In this document: positions 25,954-34,606 of the stretch, one piece after another | How the letters are laid out: each line of letters begins with the position of its first letter | How positions within the stretch are numbered: the first letter of the stretch is position 1 | Source: Tessaracoccus sp. SD287 | GTDB lineage: Bacteria; Actinomycetota; Actinomycetes; Propionibacteriales; Propionibacteriaceae | Reading direction: 5' to 3' | NCBI RefSeq assembly: GCF_017355265.1 | Contig: NZ_JADIJQ010000006.1 | Span: 1-64,000 of the forward strand | DNA: 64,000 bases | Translations under genes and position numbers: made by a program | The notes under the pieces: generated by a model | Databases searched by the model: none | Told to the model about the DNA's origin: nothing | The model's input: the letters and a program-made list of their open reading frames with translations, nothing else

Positions 25954-28900
25954 GCCTGCTCCTCGAGAAGATGGTGGATGCGGTCTCGCAGGGCCATGGA
26001 TCCTCGCGGGTCGCGGTTGCTGATGACGGCGACGGTGGCACCGCCGACGCGGGAGGTGGCCGGTGTCCACGCCGAGCCGCCCCAGGCGTCGTCGGCCCGG
26101 ACACAGAACGTGTGGCGCACCTCGGCGCCCTCGGCCACGCGGCGGTTGACCGCGGGGTTGTCGGTGGCGGCCATCACGTACCAGGTGCCGTCCAGGTCTG
26201 CGTCAACGAACTCACGCCGCTCCCAGTCGATGGCGCCGGTCAAGGCCAGGTCGGCGAGCGCAGGCGTCACCTGGGGTGCCACCAGTCGTACCTTGGCTCC
26301 CGCGTCGAGCAACCTCGGCACCCGCCGCTCGGCGACCGCGCCGCCACCAACGACCAGGACGGGACGGGCCTCCAGCAACAGGCCGCTCACATAGACGGGC
26401 GATCCGTCGCCGCGACGTGTGGGCCGCATCTCGAGGTAGCGGGCAGCCACCACTCCGGCGAGCTCATCGCAGTCACCGATCACGTCGGCGATCCGCACCT
26501 CGGCGTCGGGATGGGCGAGGGCCCACGCCGCGGTCTGTTCGCGGGTCCAGGTCCGCAGCCGGCCGGGGAACATCCAGTGGCCCATGACCAACAACTGCCG
26601 GGCGCCCCTGGCGTAGGCCTGGTCGAGTGCCTCGGGCAGCCGCGGGCCGGTGACCTGGATGAAGCACGGCACGACCTCTGCCCAGCCACCCACCTCGTAG
26701 TGCACTCGCGCCAACCGCACGTGGTCGGCGTTGGCCTCGGCGACCGCGGCACCCCGGCCACAGAAGACCAAGGTGGTGTCCTCGCGACTCCAATCGCCCA
26801 GCGCTTCGTCCAGGCGCTTGTTGACGGCCTGCTGCAGGGCGGGGTCGGGGCCAAGATGCCGGGCGTAGTCGACGTTGACGTGCGGGAACTCCGCGCGCGC
26901 CTCATCGATGAAACCGGGTATGTCGACGAGCACATGGTTTCCGGTACCCAGCATCAACGGCACCACCACCACCTGGGCCCGGCCGTGGGCCGCCCCGGTG
27001 TCGGTGGGTCCGTCGAGGCGGGCCATGGTGGTCCGTAACGCCTCGGTCACCGACGGCTCAGACAATTCGACGAACCCGACGCTGACGTCGGTGTCGGGCA
27101 GCATGCGCTGCACCCGCACGGCCAGGTCGCGAGCCACCTGCTCACCGGCGGCGTCGGGCTGGTGACTGTCGGGCTGGTGACTGTCGGGCTGGTGACTGTC
27201 GGGCTGGTGACTGTCGGGCTGGTGACTGTCGGGCTGACCGGTGCCGGGCATCCACTGGTAGTCGCGCGGGGTGACGATGCGCTGCTCGCCGCCGCCCGAG
27301 GTGACATACCGGGTGGTGGTCGAGCCGATGACCACCAACGAGTTCATGTCCACCCACTCCGGTTGGAACTCGGCCATGGTGCTCATCGTCGCCTTCTGTC
27401 GCTGGCGACAGGCGTTCTGCACCACGGCCACCGGGGTGCCCGGGTTCCGTTTGGCGCCGATGATCTCCAGCGCCCGCGGCAGGTGCCGGGTTCGGGTGCG
27501 GCTGCGGGGGTTGTACAGCACCGTCACCAGGTCTCCATCGGCGGCGGCCTGCAGGCGTTGCTCGATGGTCTCCCAACTGGTGTGCAGGTCCGACAACGAG
27601 ATCGTGACGTGGTCGTGGCCCAGCGGGGCGCCGAGGATGGCTGAGACCGCGAGGCTGGCGGTGACGCCGGGGACGATGTCCACGTCGATTCCCTCGGTGC
27701 CCTGCTCGAGAACGGGGGAGGCCATCGCGTAGACCGCCGGGTCACCCCCGCAGACCAGGGCCACGTTCTCGCCGCGGCGGGCCGCGTCGATGGCGGCGGC
27801 CGTGCGGGCCTCCTCGGTGCCCATCTTCGAGGCCATGATGCGCGTCCCGGGTCGGGCGAGGTCGCGGATCTGCTTCACGTACGGACCGTAACCGACGATG
27901 AAGGTGGCCTGGCGCAGTCGATCCACGGCGCGGGGTGTCAGCAGGTCGCGCGCGCCGGGACCGAGGCCCACGACGCTGAGGCGGCCGCGGGCCGGCAGAC
28001 GTCCGATGGCGCAGGTGGCGTCCTTGGTGCGTTGCTTGGGAACGATCAGTTCCGCCCCCCGGGCCAGCACCGACGCCTCGCTGACCGAGGGCGTGCCGAC
28101 ATGGCCCTGGACCAGCGCGCTCGGGGTGGGCACGGCCTGCTCGGCGAGTTCATCGGCGGGAAAGTCAACCAGCGGCACCCCGAGTTCGTGGACCAACTGC
28201 AGCAGTCCCAGTTCCCCGGCCTTGAGGTCGACGGTGGTGATCGCGCTGATCGATTCGAGGGCCAGGTCGTGTTCGGCCAGGGTCTGGTGCAGCAGCGAGC
28301 GCAGCGCCTCGACGGGAGTTCCGCGGTTGCAGCCCATGCCCACGACCAGGCTGCGCGGGTGCAGCACCACCGTGGGCAGGTCGGACGCGGGCACTGCGGC
28401 GCGATCGGTGACCAGGATGCGCGCCGATGGCTCCTCGACGTCCGGGGTGACATTCATGGGCAGCGGGGGCAGCGGCCACGGACAATCCTTGTCGACCCGG
28501 ACGGGGCCGCCGTCGATGAGGATGCGAGTGACCCGGGCGACATCCCCAGCGTGCGCCCACCCCAGGGTGTCGAGCGCCGGCAGGTTCAGGGCATCGGTGG
28601 CGGTGGTGATCACCGCTGTGGCGCCCAAAGCGTCGCCGACCCGGTGGGCCAGGGCATTGGCGCCGCCGCCATGGCCGCCGACCAGTGGCACGGCGAACCG
28701 GCCCGCCTCGTCCACCACGACGACGCCCGGGTCGGACTTCTTGTCCGCCAGCAGGGGTGCGACCAGCCGGGTGGTCGCACCCAACGCCAGGTGACTGACG
28801 ATGAGGTCACATTCGGCCCATGCACGAGCGACCAACGTCGCGGCGGGGCCGTCGTAGCGGCGGCTGGTCACCCCCAGTGCTCGGTCGATTTGGTCGGCGT

Positions 28901-29585
28901 GGCGACGTGCGGCGGGGGAGTTGACCAATTGGCCGATGATCTGGTGATGACCCGGCTGCCTGGCTGGTGTGCCGGCGACCAGACCCGGATCGTCGGGGTG
29001 ACCGTCGAGGATCAGCACCACATTTGGCTCGGCGACGTCGGTCAGCGAACACGCTTGCTCGCCAGTGAGGATCCGAACGCACTCGTCGGACTCACCGAGT
29101 CGTTCGGCCAGCACGAAGGTCCGCTCGACGCCCTCGAGGGCCTGGGCAAGCTGGACGATGCCGGCGTCCGGCTCGGTCAGCACGGCCACCTTGGGGTGGG
29201 TGCGGGCGGCGGCGACGGCCTTGTGCAACGGCTTGCCGTGGGCTGAGACGACCACGGCGTCGTCCCACGGCAACGCGACGGCGGCGAACGCTGCGCTGAC
29301 GGAGTTCACGGCCGGCCGGACGCTCACCCGGTGTCCGTCCTGACGGATGCGGCGCAGGATCCCGTGGAAACCGGGGTCTCCGCTCGCAATGACCAAAACG
29401 TCCTGGTCGGCGACCTGCCGGATTCGCTCGAGGGCCGGGGCCAGGGCACCGAGCACCACTTGGCGCTCTGGCTCGACGTCGAGCGCCTCGAGATGACGGC
29501 GCCCGCCCACCACCAGCGCGCAGCTGCGGGCCAGTTCCCGGGTGGTCTGGCTGAGCTCGCCGAGGTAGCCGTGTACGTGGATCAC
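25950..29585 (-). CDS. Five-domain cobalamin enzyme CbiE-CbiG-CobJ/CbiH-CbiX-Met8
   Basis: A 1211-residue cytosolic fusion. Residues 1-230: CbiE, C5-methyltransferase (VIASGDPGFHGIL, VRPAVNSVSAAFA). About 232-530: CbiG, cobalt-precorrin-5A hydrolase (VPLVGGHGGGANALA, VVGMGCNRGTPVEAL). About 534-780: CobJ/CbiH, ring-contracting C17-methyltransferase (VGLGPGARDLLTPRAV, CGGDPAVYAMASP, LYNPRSRTRTRH). Residues 784-811: QPDSH repeats. About 812-1048: CbiX-like cobaltochelatase (VELSEPSVTEAL, LMLGTGNHVLVDIPGF). About 1060-1211: Met8/CysG-N precorrin-2 dehydrogenase (PVLVVGGGAVAERRVPRLLDAG). Start is a GTG in a GTGA overlap with cobM. It would oxidise precorrin-2, insert cobalt and do three later steps. 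The usual CbiX N-terminal GHGSR strand is missing. CbiEGH fusions are known; the extra modules are less familiar to me. Confidence 0.93.
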   Translation of the reverse strand: MIHVHGYLGELSQTTRELARSCALVVGGRRHLEALDVEPERQVVLGALAPALERIRQVADQDVLVIASGDPGFHGILRRIRQDGHRVSVRPAVNSVSAAFAAVALPWDDAVVVSAHGKPLHKAVAAARTHPKVAVLTEPDAGIVQLAQALEGVERTFVLAERLGESDECVRILTGEQACSLTDVAEPNVVLILDGHPDDPGLVAGTPARQPGHHQIIGQLVNSPAARRHADQIDRALGVTSRRYDGPAATLVARAWAECDLIVSHLALGATTRLVAPLLADKKSDPGVVVVDEAGRFAVPLVGGHGGGANALAHRVGDALGATAVITTATDALNLPALDTLGWAHAGDVARVTRILIDGGPVRVDKDCPWPLPPLPMNVTPDVEEPSARILVTDRAAVPASDLPTVVLHPRSLVVGMGCNRGTPVEALRSLLHQTLAEHDLALESISAITTVDLKAGELGLLQLVHELGVPLVDFPADELAEQAVPTPSALVQGHVGTPSVSEASVLARGAELIVPKQRTKDATCAIGRLPARGRLSVVGLGPGARDLLTPRAVDRLRQATFIVGYGPYVKQIRDLARPGTRIMASKMGTEEARTAAAIDAARRGENVALVCGGDPAVYAMASPVLEQGTEGIDVDIVPGVTASLAVSAILGAPLGHDHVTISLSDLHTSWETIEQRLQAAADGDLVTVLYNPRSRTRTRHLPRALEIIGAKRNPGTPVAVVQNACRQRQKATMSTMAEFQPEWVDMNSLVVIGSTTTRYVTSGGGEQRIVTPRDYQWMPGTGQPDSHQPDSHQPDSHQPDSHQPDSHQPDAAGEQVARDLAVRVQRMLPDTDVSVGFVELSEPSVTEALRTTMARLDGPTDTGAAHGRAQVVVVPLMLGTGNHVLVDIPGFIDEARAEFPHVNVDYARHLGPDPALQQAVNKRLDEALGDWSREDTTLVFCGRGAAVAEANADHVRLARVHYEVGGWAEVVPCFIQVTGPRLPEALDQAYARGARQLLVMGHWMFPGRLRTWTREQTAAWALAHPDAEVRIADVIGDCDELAGVVAARYLEMRPTRRGDGSPVYVSGLLLEARPVLVVGGGAVAERRVPRLLDAGAKVRLVAPQVTPALADLALTGAIDWERREFVDADLDGTWYVMAATDNPAVNRRVAEGAEVRHTFCVRADDAWGGSAWTPATSRVGGATVAVISNRDPRGSMALRDRIHHLLEEQA
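27153..27236. repeat. 15-bp tandem repeat encoding (QPDSH)n linker
   Basis: Five identical copies of GTCGGGCTGGTGACT (27153-27227) plus 9 bp of a sixth. On the coding (minus) strand each reads Q-P-D-S-H, so copy-number change keeps the frame. The perfect identity of the copies indicates recent expansion. It joins the CobJ and CbiX modules of the fusion protein. Confidence 0.95.
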
Positions 29586-30454
29586 TGGGAGTCCTTCTGG
29601 GTGGGTGCGGCGCTGACGGGGCCCGCGCCGTGGTCGCGCAGGTGGCGCTGCGCCGTGGGGTCGGCCTTGCGGTACTCGTGTCGGAAACCGGGGTGGTACA
29701 GGTGGCTGCGGGTGCCCGGGTTCGTCTCAGCCAGTGCCGGGCCCACCAGGACGACGCTGTGCTTCCACAGTTTGTGCTCGCGCATCGTCGCCGACAGCGC
29801 CGACAGCGGGCAGCGCAACATCAGTTCGTCGGGCCAGCTGACCCGGAAGCCGACGATGCACGGGGTGTGCGGCGGGTAGCCGCCGGACAGCAATTCGTCC
29901 TGCAATTGCTTGTGACGGGCCGCCGACAGGTAGAGCGCCATGGTGGCGCCGTGGGCGGCGAACGAGCGCACCGTCTCCTTCGGGGGCATTGGGGTCCGGC
30001 CGCCCTCGAGTCGGGTGAGGATGAGCGACTGTGAAATCTCGGGGAGGGTGATTTCGGCGTTCATGCGGGCGGCGGCGGCGGAGAAGGCACTGACCCCGGG
30101 GATGGTCTCGATCTCGAGCCCAAGATCGCGACACATGGTCATCTGCTCGGCGATGGCACCGTAGATGGAGGGGTCGCCGGTGTGCACGCGGGCCACCTGC
30201 AGCCGGTCGGCGGCAGCGCGCCGGTAGTGCACGACGGTCTCCTCGAGCGCTTCGGAAGCGGAGTCGACGAGGGTCGCACTCGGCTTGGCCGTGGCCACGA
30301 TGTCGGGATGGACCAGGCTGGATGCCCAGATGACGATGTCGGCCTCGGCGATGGCGCGGGCGCCACGCAGCGTGATCAGGTCGGCGGCGCCAGGCCCGGC
30401 ACCCACGAAGGTGACCTTGCCCGCACGGGGTGTGGACGAGTCGCTGGTGGTCAC
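29582..30454 (-). CDS. cobM: Precorrin-4 C11-methyltransferase
   Basis: CobM/CbiF, a 290-residue SAM-dependent tetrapyrrole methylase. VGAGPGAADLITLRGARAIAEADIV near residue 17, HTGDPSIYGAIAEQM, TIPGVSAFSAAAARM and LILTRLEGGRTPMP identify the CobM branch. The last 40 residues are a polar tail. The GTG start overlaps the cobI stop (GTGA) and the gene is likewise coupled to the giant fusion that follows, so the three form one transcription unit. Confidence 0.94.
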   Translation of the reverse strand: MTTSDSSTPRAGKVTFVGAGPGAADLITLRGARAIAEADIVIWASSLVHPDIVATAKPSATLVDSASEALEETVVHYRRAAADRLQVARVHTGDPSIYGAIAEQMTMCRDLGLEIETIPGVSAFSAAAARMNAEITLPEISQSLILTRLEGGRTPMPPKETVRSFAAHGATMALYLSAARHKQLQDELLSGGYPPHTPCIVGFRVSWPDELMLRCPLSALSATMREHKLWKHSVVLVGPALAETNPGTRSHLYHPGFRHEYRKADPTAQRHLRDHGAGPVSAAPTQKDSQ

Positions 30455-31227
30455 AGTCTGCCCCCGGTGCTGGTGCGGCTGGCGGGGGCCAGGACTGTGC
30501 TCAGGTAGGGGGCCTGCTGGCCGTCGACCACGTCGCCCAGTTGCAGGATGTGCTCATCTTCCAGACCCAGTTGGACGCCGAGGACGGCGTCGCGCCCACG
30601 CGATCGGAGCAGTGCGACGACCTCGGGGAGGCGACGGCCGCTCTTGTAGACCACGACGGTGTCGATGAGGTCGGTGATGGTGGCGAGGGTGTCGAGTCCG
30701 GCCGTGGCGGGTACCAGGGCGAGGGTCTCGGTGCCCTCCACCAGCGGGGTGCCGCTCCGTGCGGCCAGGGCCTGCATGGCGGTGATACCGGGCACGAGGT
30801 CGACCCGCACCGAGGGCAGTCGTTCGCGCACGTGTGCGGCGAGGTAGGAGAACGTGGAGTAGACGCTGGGGTCGCCGATGGTCGCCAGGGCGACAGTGCG
30901 GGCGCCTGAAGCGAAGGCGGCGACCGCGGCCTCGGCCGAGTCCCACCAGGCCTGTCGGCGGCGGTCGCTGACCCCGGAGCGGTCTGCCATCGAGAACGGG
31001 ACACGTTGGACCCGTGCCTCGGGGCAGGTGTCCAGGACGATGGTCTCGGCGCGGCCTGGGCCACCTGCCGATTCCTCGGTCGCGGGGACCAGGACGAGGT
31101 CTGCACGGCGCAGTTCGTTGAGCGCCTTCAGCGTCATCAATTCGGGGTCACCGGGTCCGACCCCGATGCCGATCAGCCGAAGCCCGGCTGCCGGCGTGGG
31201 TGTGACGGGTGGTGGTGCAAGGGCCAT
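30451..31227 (-). CDS. cobI: Precorrin-2 C20-methyltransferase
   Basis: CobI/CbiL, 258 residues, methylates C20 of (cobalt-)precorrin-2. GVGPGDPELMTLKALNELRRADLVLVP lies near residue 22, ATIGDPSVYSTFSYL and LVPGITAMQALAARSG follow. ATG 31227 has an AGGAGG ribosome site 6 nt upstream, which is part of the riboswitch expression platform. First gene of the cobI-cobM-fusion operon. Confidence 0.94.
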   Translation of the reverse strand: MALAPPPVTPTPAAGLRLIGIGVGPGDPELMTLKALNELRRADLVLVPATEESAGGPGRAETIVLDTCPEARVQRVPFSMADRSGVSDRRRQAWWDSAEAAVAAFASGARTVALATIGDPSVYSTFSYLAAHVRERLPSVRVDLVPGITAMQALAARSGTPLVEGTETLALVPATAGLDTLATITDLIDTVVVYKSGRRLPEVVALLRSRGRDAVLGVQLGLEDEHILQLGDVVDGQQAPYLSTVLAPASRTSTGGRL

Positions 31228-31232
31228 GTCTG

Positions 31233-31354
31233 CCTCCTGGGTGGCGCGCCCGAGGGTCGGAGTGCATGGGTCGAGTGTCTGACTCCCGTGCAGGCACGGT
31301 TACAGTGGCGGCACCGTCCCGGACTTGCACCGGGTTCCTCGCGGGGCCATGCAC
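31233..31354 (-). promoter_or_regulatory. Cobalamin riboswitch upstream of cobI
   Basis: The minus-strand leader contains the cobalamin aptamer: perfect closing stem GTGCATGG/CCATGCAC (31262-31269 with 31347-31354), GAGGAACCCGGTGCAAGTCCGGGACGG (given in part), GCCGCCACTGTAACC and the B12 box GGGAGTCAGACACTCG. The aptamer is about 93 nt. Downstream, the AGGAGG ribosome site (31233-31238) can pair through GAGG with CCTC at 31252-31255, a simple sequestering hairpin, so repression of cobI translation by adenosylcobalamin is likely. Confidence 0.92.
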
Positions 31355-31402
31355 CGGTCATCCTTGCAGACGGCCTGTGGGGGGCTCGAGGGGGGTAGCA
31401 CT

Positions 31403-32857
31403 TCAGCGGGCGAGCGCCAACAGGGCGTCGACGTCGACGGCCTGCTCGATCGCATCGGCGATCCCGTTGATCATGTGCTCGCGTCGCTCGGCGAAGCCGC
31501 GTGCCGTCGGGTCAGGGGTCCAGTCCCGGCCGGCGAGTGCTGCGATCGAGGTCAGCCACGCCCGACGGAAGTTGTCGCTCTCCAATGAGCCGTGCCACAT
31601 GGTGCCCCAGACGCTGCCGACGTGGACGCCGCCCAGGAATTCCTCAGCATCGGCGTCGACGGCGCACCGACCATGATGAATCTCGTAGCCGTCCACGGGG
31701 TGACCCCGCCACTGCCCGCTGGCGCGGCGCAGCACCTTGTCAGGGTGAAAGGTGACGTCGGCGGGCAGTAGGCCGAGTGCGGCATGGTGGCCCTGGGACT
31801 CGACGCCGTCTTCGATGTGTCGGGCGAGCATCTGGAATCCACCGCAGATTCCCAGCACGGGCAGCCCGCGTTCGGCGCGCATGGTGATGGCGTCGTCCAG
31901 GCCGCGGCTGCGCAGCCAGGCCAGGTCGCTGGTGGTGGAGCGCGATCCCGGCAGCACTGCGAGGTCGGCTGCGAGGACCTCGGCGGGGTCGCTGGTGAGG
32001 ATGACGTCCACCCCGGGTTCCTGGGCCAGCGCGTCCAGGTCGGTGGCGTTGGAGATCCGGGGGAAGGCGAGGGCCGCGACCCGGAGGGGAGTGGGCTGCC
32101 CGGGAATGCGTCGATTCACGGACTCGTCGCGCCAGCGGCCGAGGTCGAGGGAGTCCTCGCCATCGAGCCAGGCGCCGCGGATCCAGGGCAGCACTCCGAG
32201 GTTGGCCAGACCGGTACGCCGGCTGATCTCGGTCAGGCCGGGGTCCAGCACGGACTGGTCCCCTCGGAACTTGTTGATCAGGTAGCCCGCCATCAGGCGG
32301 CGGTCCTCCGCGTCGAGCAGAGCCCACGTCCCGAAGATGGAGGCCAGGACCCCCCCGCGGTCGATGTCCCCGACAAGCACCACCGGCAGGTCAAATCTCC
32401 TGGCCAGCCCCATGTTGGTGTAGTCGCCGGAGCGCAGGTTGATCTCAGCAGGGGAACCGGCACCCTCGCAGATGACCAATTCGTGGGCGTCGGCGAGTTC
32501 CCGATGCGCGGACCAGGCCGCCTCGGCGAGTTGCCGGCGGTCGGTGGCGTACTCGCCGGCTTCCAGCGTGCCTGCGGGTTGTCCGCGGACCACCACGAAG
32601 GCGGAGCGGTCGCTGCCCGGTTTGAGCAGGACGGGGTTCATCAGGGCCGAGGCCTCGACTCCGGCACCGATGGACTGCAGGTACTGGGCGCGCCCGATCT
32701 CGGATCCGTCCGGGCAGACCATCGAGTTGTTGCTCATGTTCTGGGCCTTGTACGGCACGACGTCGATACCCCGACGCCGCGCCAGTCGGCACAACCCGGT
32801 GACCACCAGCGACTTGCCCGCGTCCGAACTGGTGCCGGCCACCAGGAAACCTGTCAT
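31403..32857 (-). CDS. cobQ: Cobyric acid synthase
   Basis: CobQ/CbiP adds four amide groups to adenosylcobyrinate a,c-diamide using glutamine and ATP. The 484-residue protein opens with the dethiobiotin-synthetase-like P-loop GTSSDAGKSLVVTGLCRL, then VPYKAQNMSNNSMV, VLVGDIDRGGVLASIFGTW, and the class I glutamine amidotransferase domain with LPGSRSTTSDLAWLR, the nucleophile in LGICGGFQML and a HHGRC His. ATG 32857 overlaps the cobD stop (ATGA). It ends just upstream of the cobI riboswitch, so the operons are adjacent but separate. Confidence 0.95.
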   Translation of the reverse strand: MTGFLVAGTSSDAGKSLVVTGLCRLARRRGIDVVPYKAQNMSNNSMVCPDGSEIGRAQYLQSIGAGVEASALMNPVLLKPGSDRSAFVVVRGQPAGTLEAGEYATDRRQLAEAAWSAHRELADAHELVICEGAGSPAEINLRSGDYTNMGLARRFDLPVVLVGDIDRGGVLASIFGTWALLDAEDRRLMAGYLINKFRGDQSVLDPGLTEISRRTGLANLGVLPWIRGAWLDGEDSLDLGRWRDESVNRRIPGQPTPLRVAALAFPRISNATDLDALAQEPGVDVILTSDPAEVLAADLAVLPGSRSTTSDLAWLRSRGLDDAITMRAERGLPVLGICGGFQMLARHIEDGVESQGHHAALGLLPADVTFHPDKVLRRASGQWRGHPVDGYEIHHGRCAVDADAEEFLGGVHVGSVWGTMWHGSLESDNFRRAWLTSIAALAGRDWTPDPTARGFAERREHMINGIADAIEQAVDVDALLALAR

Positions 32858-33819
32858 CGTCGTGCTCCTCCGGTCAGCAGTGTGAGGACGGCGGCTGTAC
32901 CGACGGCCCCGGTGACGACGCCGACCAGTTGGGCTGCGCGCCGCAGTTCAGGTGCGTGGGGTCGGGGGCCCTCGCCGAGCAGGGGGCGCTCCTCGACCCG
33001 GCTGGAGTAGACGTTGCGACCGCCCAGTTGAACGCCGAGAGCACCCGCCCACGCGGATTCGCACCACCCACCGTTCGGGGATGGATGACGATGCGCGTCG
33101 CGGCGCATCATTGACCAGGCGTGCGACCGGTCCCCGCCGACAGTGCCGGCGAACAGGCACGCGGTCAGCCCCGTGACCCGCGCGGGGACCAGGTCCATGA
33201 CGTCGTCGAGGCGTGCGCTGGCCGTGCCGAAGCGGCCATACCGCTCGTTGCGGCGCCCGACCATGGCGTCCAGGGTGTTCACGCACCGGTGGGTCATCAT
33301 GCCGGGGATGCCCAGCACCGCCCCCCACAGGATGGAGGCGACGGCAGAGTCGGCGGTGTTCTCGGCCATCGACTCAACGGCCGCGCGGGCGAGTTCAGGT
33401 TCGTCCAGCCCTGCCGGGTCACGTCCGCACAGGTTGCCCAGGCGCGCCCGGGCCGCGAGCAGGTCGCCAGCCTCGAGGTGTTCGGCCATCAGGGTTCCCT
33501 CGCGGGCCAGACTGCGCGCCCCGACCACCGTCCAGGTGGTGAGCGCCGTGGCCAGCACGTGCAGCCACGGATGGCGGCGGGTGCAGCGCTCGAGCAGGAC
33601 CCCCGCAGTGGCCATGGGGAGGGTGGTCACGGCGGTGAACCACAGTCCGCGCGCGCGCGAATCGGCCCACATCTGGGCTTCCGCCCAGGAGGCGGCGGTT
33701 CCGAACCAGGCGACGGGATGATGACGTCGCGGGTCACCCCACAGGGCGTCGGCGCCCAGCCCGATCGCCATCCCCACGGCGCGCGTGCGCCAAGGGGGCG
33801 GGTGGGGTGGGCTCGGCAT
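32854..33819 (-). CDS. cobD: Adenosylcobinamide-phosphate synthase
   Basis: CobD/CbiB, a 321-residue inner-membrane protein that attaches the aminopropanol (phosphate) arm to adenosylcobyric acid. Signatures: GLGADALWGDPRRHHPVAWFG at the N-terminus and AAVESMAENTADSAVASILWG in the middle; four or so hydrophobic helices. It would receive aminopropanol phosphate from the CobC-type domain encoded at 17750-20113. Coupled by ATGA to cobQ and separated by 10 bp from the phosphatase gene ahead of it. Confidence 0.93.
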   Translation of the reverse strand: MPSPPHPPPWRTRAVGMAIGLGADALWGDPRRHHPVAWFGTAASWAEAQMWADSRARGLWFTAVTTLPMATAGVLLERCTRRHPWLHVLATALTTWTVVGARSLAREGTLMAEHLEAGDLLAARARLGNLCGRDPAGLDEPELARAAVESMAENTADSAVASILWGAVLGIPGMMTHRCVNTLDAMVGRRNERYGRFGTASARLDDVMDLVPARVTGLTACLFAGTVGGDRSHAWSMMRRDAHRHPSPNGGWCESAWAGALGVQLGGRNVYSSRVEERPLLGEGPRPHAPELRRAAQLVGVVTGAVGTAAVLTLLTGGARR

Positions 33820-33829
33820 GGGTCAGACG

Positions 33830-34450
33830 CTAGCAGTGGTACTCGCGGGTGATGACGGCGCAGTTGGTGATGGGGGACCAGGCGATCTCCCGGTGCGTTC
33901 GTCCCTCCAGCAGGGCAAGCAGCACCCGCAGCGTGTCACCGTGGGAGACCAGCATCACCCGCCCATGTCGATCGAAGCGGGTACGGAGTTCCGCCAGCAG
34001 GCGCTGCAGCCGCTGGTAGACGTCGGCCAAGGATTCCCCGCCGCCCCAGGCGACCTCCGCCATGTCGAGGCCCGCGGGGACAGGCTGTGGCATCAATTCC
34101 GAGGTCAACCGCCCCTCAAGTTCGCCGAGGGCCTGCTCGCGCAGGAGCGGGGTGGCCTGGGGGATCAGCCCGTGGGGTTCGGCCAGGAGCTCGGCGGTCT
34201 GCCGGGCGCGCAGCTGGTCGCTGGTCAGTATCGCGGTCAGGGTGGTGCCGGCCAACCTGACCGCAGCGTCACGGGCTTGAGCCAGTCCGAGTTCCGTGAG
34301 TGGCACGTCCATCGTCTGCCCCTGCAGGCGCCCCTCGGCGTTCCAGGTGGACTGCCCGTGCCGGACCAGGTGAAGGATCATCTCAGGGTCGGCAGCTGTG
34401 AGTCGGCGGTCAGCAGGCTCCGCAGGGGGCGTGGTAACGGTGTGGTGCAC
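33830..34450 (-). CDS. Histidine phosphatase, candidate alpha-ribazole phosphatase
   Basis: A 206-residue phosphoglycerate-mutase-like phosphatase: LHLVRHGQSTWNAEGRLQGQ with the phospho-His, LTSDQLRARQTAELLA, the acidic REQALGELEGRL and VMLVSHGDTLRVLLALLEG with the second His. Its place 10 bp ahead of cobD-cobQ suggests CobC-type removal of phosphate from alpha-ribazole-5'-phosphate or adenosylcobalamin-5'-phosphate; the domain alone does not prove this. The GTG at 34450 has GGAG five bases upstream; the domain itself starts at an inner ATG (34381), leaving a 23-residue extension. Confidence 0.82.
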   Translation of the reverse strand: MHHTVTTPPAEPADRRLTAADPEMILHLVRHGQSTWNAEGRLQGQTMDVPLTELGLAQARDAAVRLAGTTLTAILTSDQLRARQTAELLAEPHGLIPQATPLLREQALGELEGRLTSELMPQPVPAGLDMAEVAWGGGESLADVYQRLQRLLAELRTRFDRHGRVMLVSHGDTLRVLLALLEGRTHREIAWSPITNCAVITREYHC

Positions 34451-34606
34451 ACCGTCTCCGGAGGAGGACTGGCGATGATCACAGAAGGGTCCTGGTGCTC
34501 GGCGCGGACAGTTACCCGATTATGGCATCACCGCAATCAGCTGCCGATGTCGCCCTGGTGCACCATGGAGGCTCGGGCACCGGGCCCTGCCGGGACCCCG
34601 TGAACC

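Noticed and set aside
27153-27236. Possible CRISPR-like array
   Set aside because: The 15-bp units are directly adjacent without spacers, lie in frame inside a coding region and encode a regular peptide; no cas genes are present.
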